DNA of 64,000 bases from Gammaproteobacteria bacterium (GTDB lineage: Bacteria; Pseudomonadota; Gammaproteobacteria; Competibacterales; Competibacteraceae), in assembly GCA_020846135.1 (NCBI GenBank), contig JADLEK010000064.1, forward strand, positions 62,001 through 126,000, read 5' to 3'. Numbering within the stretch: position 1 is the stretch's first letter; every line of letters begins with the position of its first letter. The notes below the pieces were generated by a model, which saw only the letters and a list, made by a program, of their open reading frames with translations, made no database searches and had not been told where the DNA came from. Both the position numbers and the translations under genes were made by a program. Below are positions 34,546-42,204 of this stretch, one piece after another.

Positions 34546-35916
34546 CTACGGATAGAACAGACCGAATACCACGCCGGTGAAGGTCGCCATGACCACCACC
34601 AGCCCACAATAAACCACGGTTTTTTGCGTACCGAGAATGCCGCGAATCACCAGCATATTCGGCAACGACAGCGCCGGCCCCGCCAGCAACAGCGCTAACG
34701 CCGGGCCTTTGCCCATCCCCGATCCGATCAGGCCCTGCACAATCGGGACTTCAGTCAGGGTCGCGAAATACATGAACGCGCCGACCAGGGCAGACAGAAA
34801 ATTGGCCGCCAGCGAATTTCCGCCAACCGCCGCGCCGACCCATTCGGACGGAATGATGCCCTCGTGACCGGGACGGCCCAGCAGGAACCCGGCCAGCAGC
34901 ACCCCGCCCAGTAACAACGGCATAATCAGTTTGGCGAAACTCCAGGTCTGACCGAGCCATTCCTCGCCATCGCCGGGTTGCAGCGCGGCGTTCAGCGTCA
35001 GGCCGATCAGCCCGGCGCTGAACGCCAGTTCAGGATGTTGGGGAACCAGCCCGGCCAGAATAGCGACGACCACGGCAGTAGCGGCCAGCGGTTGCCAATT
35101 CCAGCGCCAGCGCCAGATCAGCAATCCGGCCAGACCCACACCGGCCAGCGCGGTCAGCGGCCATTTCCAAGCGAAGATCGTGTGCCAGATGGCGCTATCT
35201 TCAGCGCTGGCCGGTGCCCAGTTCGCCAACACCAGCACCGCAATCATCAGCGCGAAAAACGCCGCCGTGTCGCTCAGGGGCCGATCCTCATCCGCGCCCA
35301 GCGCAAACCCCTGCTGATTCGCCGCCCGCGTCTGTTCTTCACGACGATAAATCCAGTGCATGATTAGACCGATGACCAGCGCAAAACTCACCGCACCCAC
35401 GGCTCGCGCAACGCCCATCTCCACGCCGAGAATTTTGGCGGTGAGAACAATCGCTAGCACGTTGATGGCCGGCCCGGAATAGAGAAAGGCAATCGCCGGT
35501 CCCAGGCCCGCGCCGCGCCGGTAGATACCGCCGAACAGCGGCAACACCGTGCAGGAACACACCGCCAGAATCGAACCGGACACCGAGGCCACGCCATAGG
35601 CGGCGATCTTGTTGGCAGCGGGACCTAGGTACTTCAGCACCGCATCCTGGCTGATGAATACCGCGATCGCGCCTGCAATGAAGAACGCCGGAACCAGGCA
35701 GAGCATGACGTGTTCGCGGGCGTACCAGTTGAGTAACGCCAGTCCTTCCAGAACGGCGTTGTCGAAGCGCGCTGTGCCGACCGGCATGAAGAACGCCAGC
35801 AGGAAGACCACGACGATGCCGCCGAGCCATCGGAATTCAGTCGGGTGGTCCTGCGCGGCGGTCTGTAGCCGGCTCCAGGAAACGATCAGGTTGGGAATTG
35901 CCCAGGTCGTCGCCAT
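34546..35916 (-). CDS. Permease of the DUF318/YraQ (ArsP-like) family
   Basis: A 456-residue membrane protein with about ten helices. Two related halves carry the family features: SILAVCSCTVLPLFGGIYRR and SGPAINVLAIVL in the first, and LLAGPALSLPNMLVIRGIL in the second. Related proteins export organoarsenicals (ArsP) or are found with small thioredoxins in arsenic operons. It lies between the DUF2703 gene and the small thioredoxin gene. The precise substrate is not determined. Confidence 0.85.
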   Translation of the reverse strand: MATTWAIPNLIVSWSRLQTAAQDHPTEFRWLGGIVVVFLLAFFMPVGTARFDNAVLEGLALLNWYAREHVMLCLVPAFFIAGAIAVFISQDAVLKYLGPAANKIAAYGVASVSGSILAVCSCTVLPLFGGIYRRGAGLGPAIAFLYSGPAINVLAIVLTAKILGVEMGVARAVGAVSFALVIGLIMHWIYRREEQTRAANQQGFALGADEDRPLSDTAAFFALMIAVLVLANWAPASAEDSAIWHTIFAWKWPLTALAGVGLAGLLIWRWRWNWQPLAATAVVVAILAGLVPQHPELAFSAGLIGLTLNAALQPGDGEEWLGQTWSFAKLIMPLLLGGVLLAGFLLGRPGHEGIIPSEWVGAAVGGNSLAANFLSALVGAFMYFATLTEVPIVQGLIGSGMGKGPALALLLAGPALSLPNMLVIRGILGTQKTVVYCGLVVVMATFTGVVFGLFYP

Positions 35917-35941
35917 AAAACAACTCCTTCGCTGAAGGTGA

Positions 35942-36337
35942 TCAGCAATGAGGGCTATAGCAGGGGGCGATAGCGCAAGCCGCCTGCCGGATCAACGCGG
36001 CAGGAATGACCTCGAAGGTCTGACCCCCGACGGAAACGGTGCGGCATAAACTCGGCTCCCCGCACAAGTCGCCGCAGGATTGACACTCGCTCTCCGAGGC
36101 CGAAGCGCCCGGCAGCGCTGCTTCCAGCGGGATGCCGTTGAACAGGATCAGGTTGGATTCGGGCAACTGCTCGATGGGTAATTTCGTTTCGCGGTAGATG
36201 ATCTCAACCCCATGCGGCGCACATTCCGCCGCCAGTTGTTGGATGACCTGTTGCAGGGACTGCAAGGTATCGGAACAGCGCAGACAAGTGCGTCCGTCTT
36301 TATCCAAATGACGCCATTCGATTTCGAGGGTATTCAT
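35942..36337 (-). CDS. DUF2703 cysteine-rich protein
   Basis: A 131-residue soluble protein of the DUF2703 family. It begins LEIEWRHLDKDGRTCLRCSD with a CxxC, then has a cluster SECQSCGDLCGE and a cysteine-rich tail (AACAIAPCYSPHC). The family is recurrent in arsenic and mercury loci and may act as a metalloid-binding chaperone or redox partner; that role is inferred from context. It is 6 bp downstream of acr3. Confidence 0.85.
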   Translation of the reverse strand: MNTLEIEWRHLDKDGRTCLRCSDTLQSLQQVIQQLAAECAPHGVEIIYRETKLPIEQLPESNLILFNGIPLEAALPGASASESECQSCGDLCGEPSLCRTVSVGGQTFEVIPAALIRQAACAIAPCYSPHC

Positions 36338-36343
36338 CAGATT

Positions 36344-37426
36344 TTACTCCATGAGGAGTTGGCGGGCTTCATACCAGCCCTTGGATGAATTGACGACCTT
36401 CACCACCAGCAACATGACCGGCACTTCGATCAGGACGCCGACCACCGTCGCCAGCGCCGCGCCAGATTCAAAGCCGAACAGGCTGATCGCGGCGGCAACC
36501 GCCAGTTCAAAGAAATTGGACGCGCCGATCAAGGCCGAGGGACAGGCGACGCTATGTTTCTCGCCCACCACCCGGTTCAGCCAGTAGGCGAGTGAGGAGT
36601 TGAAAAACACCTGGATCAGAATCGGCACGGCCAGCAAGGCGATGACCAGAGGCTGCTTGAGGATCGCCTCGCCCTGAAAGGCGAACAGCAGGATCAGGGT
36701 GACCAGCAGGGCCGCGATCGACCAAGGACCAATTTTTTCCATCGCCGCATCAAAGGTCATCTGCCCCTTGGCCAGCAACGCCCTCCGCCAAGCCTGGGCG
36801 ATGATGACCGGAATAACGATGTACAGCGCCACCGAGGTGAACAGCGTCGCCCAGGGCACGGTGATGGCGGAAATGCCCAGCAGCAGCCCAACCAGTGGCG
36901 CAAAAGCGAACACCATGATCGTGTCGTTCAGCGCCACCTGCGACAACGTAAAGAGCGGATCGCCATTGGACAAGCGGCTCCAGACAAACACCATCGCAGT
37001 GCATGGGGCGGCGGCCAGGAGAATCAGGCCAGCGATATAGCTGTCAATCTGGTCCGCCGGCAACAGCGGAGCAAACAAGTGGCGGATGAACAGCCAGCCC
37101 AGCAACGCCATGGAAAACGGCTTGACCAGCCAGTTGATGAAAAGGGTGACGCCGATCCCCCGGACATGCTGCCGGACTTCATGCAACGCGCCGAAATCCA
37201 CCTTCATCAGCATCGGGATAATCATGACCCAGATCAATAAGCCGACCGGCAGATTGACCTGAGCGATCGCCAGATGCCCAATGGCTTGAAACAGACCGGG
37301 CGCGACCTGTCCCGCCAGAATTCCGGCCACAATGCACAGAAAGACCCAAACGGTCAGGTAGCGCTCAAACACGCTCATCGGCGCGCCAGCGGCAACCTTG
37401 GCGGTGACTTCACACTGAGCAGACAT
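36344..37426 (-). CDS. acr3: Arsenite efflux transporter of the ACR3 family
   Basis: A 360-residue transporter with about ten membrane helices that expels arsenite. Signatures are MSVFERYLTVWVFLCIVAG near the start, LMKVDFGALHEV, and the conserved cysteine in ILLAAAPCTAMVFVWS. The length is normal. It lies 9 bp downstream of arsC in the operon arsR-arsC-acr3-DUF2703-permease-thioredoxin. Confidence 0.95.
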   Translation of the reverse strand: MSAQCEVTAKVAAGAPMSVFERYLTVWVFLCIVAGILAGQVAPGLFQAIGHLAIAQVNLPVGLLIWVMIIPMLMKVDFGALHEVRQHVRGIGVTLFINWLVKPFSMALLGWLFIRHLFAPLLPADQIDSYIAGLILLAAAPCTAMVFVWSRLSNGDPLFTLSQVALNDTIMVFAFAPLVGLLLGISAITVPWATLFTSVALYIVIPVIIAQAWRRALLAKGQMTFDAAMEKIGPWSIAALLVTLILLFAFQGEAILKQPLVIALLAVPILIQVFFNSSLAYWLNRVVGEKHSVACPSALIGASNFFELAVAAAISLFGFESGAALATVVGVLIEVPVMLLVVKVVNSSKGWYEARQLLME

Positions 37427-37435
37427 GGCGACTCC

Positions 37436-37849
37436 CTACCCGCCCAACGCTTCACGCACCGCTGGAATCAGTCGGGCGCGAATATCGTCACGGACGGCGA
37501 TAAAGCTCTCCAGCGGTTCGCCATGCGGATCGTGGAACGGCAGATGAATGCGTGGCACCGGTTTGGGGAAAATTGGGCAGGTTTCCTTGGCGTTATCGCA
37601 GACTGTCACCACCAGATCGATGGATTCATCCAGCACCGCCTCGACTTCTTTGGGGTAAAGCCCCTCGACCGGCAAGCCGGCCTGTTGCAGCGCAGCGATG
37701 GCGCCATCAGCAACCTTGGGTTGGGGGCGGGTGCCTGCGGACAGGGCGCGCACCTGCCCAGCCAAGTCGTGATTCAGCAGGACTTCCGCCATTTGGGAGC
37801 GGCAGGAATTGCCGGTACAGAGTACCAGCACGGTTTTGGGTGTACTCAT
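37436..37849 (-). CDS. arsC: Arsenate reductase, thioredoxin-coupled LMW-PTP type
   Basis: A 137-residue enzyme that reduces arsenate to arsenite. The phosphatase-like loop is VLCTGNSCRSQMAE, and the redox cysteines that resolve the intermediate are in VTVCDNAKETCPIFP. The ATG at 37849 was preferred over a TTG two codons earlier, with GAGG eight bases upstream. It lies 11 bp after arsR. Its need for thioredoxin fits the small thioredoxin gene at the end of the operon. Confidence 0.94.
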   Translation of the reverse strand: MSTPKTVLVLCTGNSCRSQMAEVLLNHDLAGQVRALSAGTRPQPKVADGAIAALQQAGLPVEGLYPKEVEAVLDESIDLVVTVCDNAKETCPIFPKPVPRIHLPFHDPHGEPLESFIAVRDDIRARLIPAVREALGG

Positions 37850-37860
37850 ATCCAATACCT

Positions 37861-38250
37861 CTATTCGGAATCAATCGCGGTAGGCGCGGTTCGGGTGGAG
37901 GCCTTGACCAACCGACTGCGGCGCTTCTCGGTCGTCGCGCACGCCGCCGTCTTGGGCAGGCAAACCTCATTTTGGCAACAGTTATCGGTCAGGAAAGCGA
38001 TCAGATCATCCATCGTGCTGAATTCAGCTGAGTAGTGGATGAAGCGACTTTCCCGTTGCCCGCGAATCAGCCCGACGCGGCTGAGGTGGGAAAGATGAAA
38101 AGAGAGCGTGGCCGGCGGAAGAGTCAACTTCTCCCCGATGGCGCTCGCAAATAGCCCTTCAGGACCCGCTTCCACCAACAGGCGGAAGATGGCCAGGCGC
38201 GATTCATGCCCAAGGGCAGCCAGTAGTTCTGCAGCGTTTAATGCTTCCAT
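37861..38250 (-). CDS. arsR: ArsR-family transcriptional repressor
   Basis: A 129-residue winged-helix regulator. The core reads LLAALGHESRLAIFRLLVEA, then LPPATLSFHLSHLSRVGLI and FIHYSAEFSTMDDLIAFLTD. Arsenite-binding cysteines are most likely those in the C-terminal DNCCQNEVCLPKTAAC, as in the Acidithiobacillus-type ArsR proteins, because the DNA-binding helix lacks the ELCVCDL pair. It is the first gene of the operon and should repress its own promoter. Confidence 0.93.
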   Translation of the reverse strand: MEALNAAELLAALGHESRLAIFRLLVEAGPEGLFASAIGEKLTLPPATLSFHLSHLSRVGLIRGQRESRFIHYSAEFSTMDDLIAFLTDNCCQNEVCLPKTAACATTEKRRSRLVKASTRTAPTAIDSE

Positions 38251-38285
38251 AGTTAAAGTATTCTCGAATTATAAAGGTCTGTCAA
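38250..38285 (-). promoter_or_regulatory. Putative ars promoter and ArsR operator
   Basis: Reading the minus strand, a perfect -35 TTGACA (38285-38280) is followed after 17 bases by AATACT (38262-38257). A perfect TATAAT lies between them at 38273-38268. The inverted repeat ATTC-TC-GAAT (38260-38269) overlaps the core promoter and is a likely ArsR site. The first arrangement would start transcription at about the arsR ATG (38250), giving a leaderless message; no Shine-Dalgarno sequence is visible before that ATG. Confidence 0.55.
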
Positions 38286-38381
38286 TGCGCAGTTCCGATG
38301 CCCCGATCATTGCTGATTCAGGTAGTCGGTTCATAATTTACGGCGATTGATTGCCCTTCTTCGCCGCCAGAGGTTGTTGCC

Positions 38382-39362
38382 ATGTCGTCCCTGATCCATC
38401 TTTTGAGTCCGGATATTGAGCCTGAATCTGGGCCGGTTCCTGATTTGCCACGCCGCGCTTTTCTCGCCCAACTGGGGCTGTGGTGTACTGGAGCTGCGAT
38501 TGGCGCGATCCCTTTGGTCAGCGAGGCCGGTTCCCGTCCGGCTCGCCGCGCCCCGCCGCCGCCCGCCACCTTCAATACGACACTCCAGAATCATCTGAAG
38601 GCCCTGCGTCGGGCGGGCCGGCTGGCCGCCAATGAACGCACTGCCTGGCTGGTTTACGACTTCACTCACCGGCGCTTTGTGGCCTTGATCAACGCCGGGA
38701 TTCCCTACCAGAGCGCCAGCATGATCAAGCCGTTCATTGCACTGGCGTTTTTCAACAAGGTCCGCGAGGGGGCGTTGCCATACACGGCTTATCAGCGCGC
38801 CCGGATGGAGGCGATGATTCAGCGTAGCGATAACAGCGCCACCAATTATTTTATCGCGCTGCTGGATCAGACCAGTCGCCGTTCCGGTCCCGCCGAGGCC
38901 GAATACACCCTCAAGCGCCGCCAACCGGGCATTTTCCGGCATACCCGGATCGTGGAACGGATTCCCGCCGGAGGGCGCTCCTACCGCAACCGGGCCTCGG
39001 CGCTCGACTATCACCGGTTCCTGCACGCGCTCTGGTATGACCAGTTGCCTTACTCGAACGAACTCAAGCGGTTAATGCACCTGCCCAACCGCGACCGGAT
39101 TTACACCGAAGCCGCCGGGGTAGCGCGGCAAACCCAAGTGTTCGACAAGACCGGCACCACCGCGCAACTGTGCGGCGATATGGGCATTCTGGTCGCCCGG
39201 GGCCGCGATGGCCGCAGTTATCCTTATACGTTCATCGGGATTATTGAAAAGGCCCGATCCGCCAGCGATTACGGCGCATGGAAAGATGCGCGCGGCGATG
39301 TAATTCGTGAGATGTCGGGGATTACCTACCGCCATTTGCGCGGGATTCATAATCTGGTTTAG
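38382..39362 (+). CDS. Tat-exported class A beta-lactamase-like serine hydrolase
   Basis: A 326-residue protein of the penicillin-binding/beta-lactamase fold. A twin-arginine-like signal (PRRAFLAQLGLWCTGAAIGA) precedes the domain. The SxxK site is YQSASMIKPFIALAFF, the SDN motif is IQRSDNSATNYF, and the KTG motif is VFDKTGTTAQLCG. No obvious class A omega-loop Glu motif is seen, so it may be a peptidoglycan-active or unrelated serine hydrolase rather than a resistance enzyme. It converges with the lytic transglycosylase gene, 10 bp apart. Confidence 0.85.
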   Translation: MSSLIHLLSPDIEPESGPVPDLPRRAFLAQLGLWCTGAAIGAIPLVSEAGSRPARRAPPPPATFNTTLQNHLKALRRAGRLAANERTAWLVYDFTHRRFVALINAGIPYQSASMIKPFIALAFFNKVREGALPYTAYQRARMEAMIQRSDNSATNYFIALLDQTSRRSGPAEAEYTLKRRQPGIFRHTRIVERIPAGGRSYRNRASALDYHRFLHALWYDQLPYSNELKRLMHLPNRDRIYTEAAGVARQTQVFDKTGTTAQLCGDMGILVARGRDGRSYPYTFIGIIEKARSASDYGAWKDARGDVIREMSGITYRHLRGIHNLV

Positions 39363-39372
39363 CCAGAAGCAA

Positions 39373-41286
39373 TTAACCGGCGCTCCTGGGTTCCATCGGC
39401 AGCACCGGTTTCATGCGCGAACCGAGCCGATTCGCCGGTGCTTGTGCGCCCAGTCGCTGGGTGTAGATCGCGGTGTATTCCATCACCCGTTGCACATAAC
39501 TGCGGGTTTCCTGATAGGGAATGGTTTCCGCCCAGATATCCGCCGCCATCGAGTCACGAGCCGGCAGCCATTGCGCGATTTTATTCGGGCCGGCGTTATA
39601 AGCGGCGGTGGCCAATAATGGATTGTTCTGCAAACGGCCCAATAATCGTTGCAGATAGTGAGCGCCGTAGCGGATATTGAGATCGGCCCGCGTCAGATCC
39701 GGGGTTGCCGTCGCGTCGCGCAAATCCTGGGCGATGTCCCGCCCGGTAGCCGGCATGATCTGCATCAGCCCGACCGCACCTGCCGGGGAACGAGCTTCCG
39801 CACGAAAACTGCTTTCCTGACGGATGATCGCATAAGCCCAGGCCGGGTCGAGGGTTTCGGCGCCGGCGCTGGCGAGGACGCCTTCCCGATAAGCCAGCGG
39901 GAAGCGCAGATCGAGATCGTCCCAGGATTCCGCCCGGGCAATGGTGGCGATAGCCTGCGGATGCCAGGCCCATTGATGCGCCAGTTGCGCCGCCTGCTGG
40001 AACGCCGCCCGGTCAAAACCCTGAATCGCCAGCCGCCATTCCGCATCCGCTTCCGGTTCCCGGCCCAGCACATAGAGTTCCCGTGCCCGCTGTAAACCCG
40101 GCGAACTGGTCAGCAGCGCGTCCAGTTCGGTTGGTGGACTCTGCAAGGGGATGCTGGGAATGGCGTAGGGGAGATTGAGCCGGTCGGCGGCCAGGAAACC
40201 GTGATAATCGCGCTGGCCGGCGATGCTGCGATAAACCGCTTGCGCTTCCTCAGTCCGGCCCAGCGCCTCCAGGGTTCGGCCCCGCCAGTAGCGCCAGCGC
40301 GGGTTGTCCTGTTCCAGCGGCGACAACTGATCCAGCGCCCGCAGCGCCGCCGCCCAGTCGCCTTGGCGCAGACTGACCCGCACCCGCCATTCCCGCACCG
40401 GCCCATCGACGGCCACTTCCGGCAACCCGTTCAGCCGGGCCGGCGCGGTCGGGTGATAGTCGCTGGCGATCCACAGCGCCAAAAGCCGTTCCGCCTTACT
40501 CAGCTGCGGAGCGAGTGCCGGATAGCGCGTCTTGAGGATATCGAGCGCAGCGGCGGCAGCGATGGGATCGCGCTTGCCCCAGCGTTTCAGCCCGTCGCTG
40601 AAAATAGCGGCAGTGCGCGGGTCAGCGCCGGTAAAGCGGGCGGTGTCCAACATGAGTTGTGGATTTTCAGCGACCGCCAGCCAGACATCGGCCAGCGGTT
40701 GATCCGCCGCCGGCAATTCGGCCTGTAGCGGCTTCGCCAGGCCCGTATTGCCGCTGGTCATCGCCAGGGCGAAGCGTTGCCAAACTTGGTCCGGGGTGGG
40801 ATTGCCCTGAGTTCGCCAAACCGCGATCACTGGATCGCAGGTCGCCGGCAACGATGCGCCACGCAGCCAGAGGGTCGCAAAGTCCTGCAGGGCGGATTCG
40901 CGCTGGCCGGTATTGAGCAGGGCCTGCCGCCGCCAGCATTCCAAGGTCGGATCGCGGCCGGGAATGGCGTCGCGCAGATAATCCTCCCAGCGCTTGGCGT
41001 CGGCCAGTCGCCGCAGCCAGGCGTTGCGGAGCGGCCCGGCCAGTGGCGAACGGGCGTAACTTTGCAGGAAATCACGGACGTCACTGGCGGGAAATTCCGC
41101 CAGGCGGCGGCTGAGATCGCGGTAACGCAGATAGGGATAGAGTGGATAGTCGCGCAGGGCGCTGTAGTCAACCAGGGTTCCGTTCCGCAATGCCTGATCG
41201 GCGGCCTGGAAGGCATCCCTCTGGTTTTGCAGCGATTCGGCGGCGTTGACATCGCCGCTGATGACGATGGTCAGCAAGCCAGCCAA
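39373..41286 (-). CDS. slt: Soluble lytic murein transglycosylase, Slt70-like, with unclear start
   Basis: A roughly 640-residue periplasmic enzyme that cleaves peptidoglycan with formation of anhydromuramic acid. An alpha-helical superhelix (TPR-like) is followed by the SLT domain with the catalytic Glu in AYAIIRQESSFRAEARSPAG, then VGLMQIMPATG and TAAYNAGPNKIAQWL. A signal-like segment, QRWRWLLAGLLTIVISGDVN, is present, but no in-frame ATG or GTG lies close to it; TTG 41286 is the only nearby start and would cut the charged part. Upstream, the frame runs into an AraC-like fragment and IS1595 debris, so the original 5' end may have been altered. Confidence 0.8.
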   Translation of the reverse strand: MAGLLTIVISGDVNAAESLQNQRDAFQAADQALRNGTLVDYSALRDYPLYPYLRYRDLSRRLAEFPASDVRDFLQSYARSPLAGPLRNAWLRRLADAKRWEDYLRDAIPGRDPTLECWRRQALLNTGQRESALQDFATLWLRGASLPATCDPVIAVWRTQGNPTPDQVWQRFALAMTSGNTGLAKPLQAELPAADQPLADVWLAVAENPQLMLDTARFTGADPRTAAIFSDGLKRWGKRDPIAAAAALDILKTRYPALAPQLSKAERLLALWIASDYHPTAPARLNGLPEVAVDGPVREWRVRVSLRQGDWAAALRALDQLSPLEQDNPRWRYWRGRTLEALGRTEEAQAVYRSIAGQRDYHGFLAADRLNLPYAIPSIPLQSPPTELDALLTSSPGLQRARELYVLGREPEADAEWRLAIQGFDRAAFQQAAQLAHQWAWHPQAIATIARAESWDDLDLRFPLAYREGVLASAGAETLDPAWAYAIIRQESSFRAEARSPAGAVGLMQIMPATGRDIAQDLRDATATPDLTRADLNIRYGAHYLQRLLGRLQNNPLLATAAYNAGPNKIAQWLPARDSMAADIWAETIPYQETRSYVQRVMEYTAIYTQRLGAQAPANRLGSRMKPVLPMEPRSAG

Positions 41287-41401
41287 TAACCAGCGCCAGC
41301 GCTGTGTGAAAGACTGCCCACCAGTTGTCGCCCGGAGGGGTGTTGCTTGCGGCGGGCGTGGTAAGCGGCGCTGATGAAACGCCCATCCGCTGGGCGCGGA
41401 T

Positions 41402-41510
41402 TGATGGCGTCGTAACTGGCCCGGGGGATAGCCGTATTGCCGCCGAAAGGCGTTGATAAAGTGGTTGACGTGAGAATAACCCAGACGGTCCGCTAATTGT
41501 TTCACCTGAT
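41402..41510 (-). pseudogene. AraC-family C-terminal DNA-binding remnant
   Basis: About 35 codons read the second helix-turn-helix of an AraC regulator: QLADRLGYSHVNHFINAFRR, then QYGYPPGQLRRH. It is open in the same frame as the lytic transglycosylase and directly adjoins the transposase remnant. No other part of an AraC protein is present. Confidence 0.65.
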
Positions 41511-41512
41511 TC

Positions 41513-42054
41513 GCAAGATTCTTCAGCCTGCCGAAGCCAACGGGCAGGGCGCGGTCCGATGGCAGCGGCGGCGGCGAGCAGGCGGGCCGGAAGGGTGTCG
41601 AGGTGAAAGCGTCGGTTAAACCGGTAAGCAAAGGCGGCCAGGTAGCGGGTTCCGTATCTGGCAAAATTAAACGCATGGTAAGCCCCGCTGAAGCTGGTTT
41701 TGAGATTGCCCAGAAGGGTATTGACCCAACCGAATTCGGGAACCTGATTGGGTTTGCGCAGGCCGATGATGATGGCCTGGGGCACCACTCGACTGCCATC
41801 TCCCCAGCAAACGCCAGAGCGCTCTGGAAGACGCTCCCCGCGATCAGGGTGGTCTGCGTCCGGCAGGGTTGGCACTGAAAGGTCTTACGCCCTCGCTTAC
41901 GCAGCACATAATGATTCGCCTCCCCACAGTGGAGGCAGCGAAACCCCTCCGGCCAGCGGGCGCTTTCCAGCGCCGCTTCGCACTGGGTCTCAGTCCCAAA
42001 CTGCTCCAGAAATGCCGGCAGCGACAAACCGGGTTGAAATTGGAGGCGATTCAT
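41513..42054 (-). mobile_element. Degenerate IS1595-family transposase
   Basis: The ATG at 42054 opens a transposase N-terminus with the IS1595 zinc ribbon (FRCLHCGEANHYVLRKRG, then FQCQPCRTQTTLIAGSVFQS). The C-terminal part continues in a different frame (about 41775-41513) as FGWVNTLLGNLKTSFSGAYH, then GTRYLAAFAYRFNRRFHL and RPARWLRQAEESC. The middle with most of the DDE-type catalytic core is missing. The element is therefore internally deleted and frameshifted. Terminal repeats were not resolved. Confidence 0.8.
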
Positions 42055-42204
42055 CGGTACGGCCTGACTCCAGAATGAAAGCTGCGCCAGCTTACGCCTG
42101 TTTTTCGGCACCAAGCAGGGCCGGCTATCTTGCTAATCAGGTGACTTTTTGAGTGAAGTTAAAAACCAGGATCGCAATGCAGCCTGGATTCCAATCAGTC
42201 CGGC

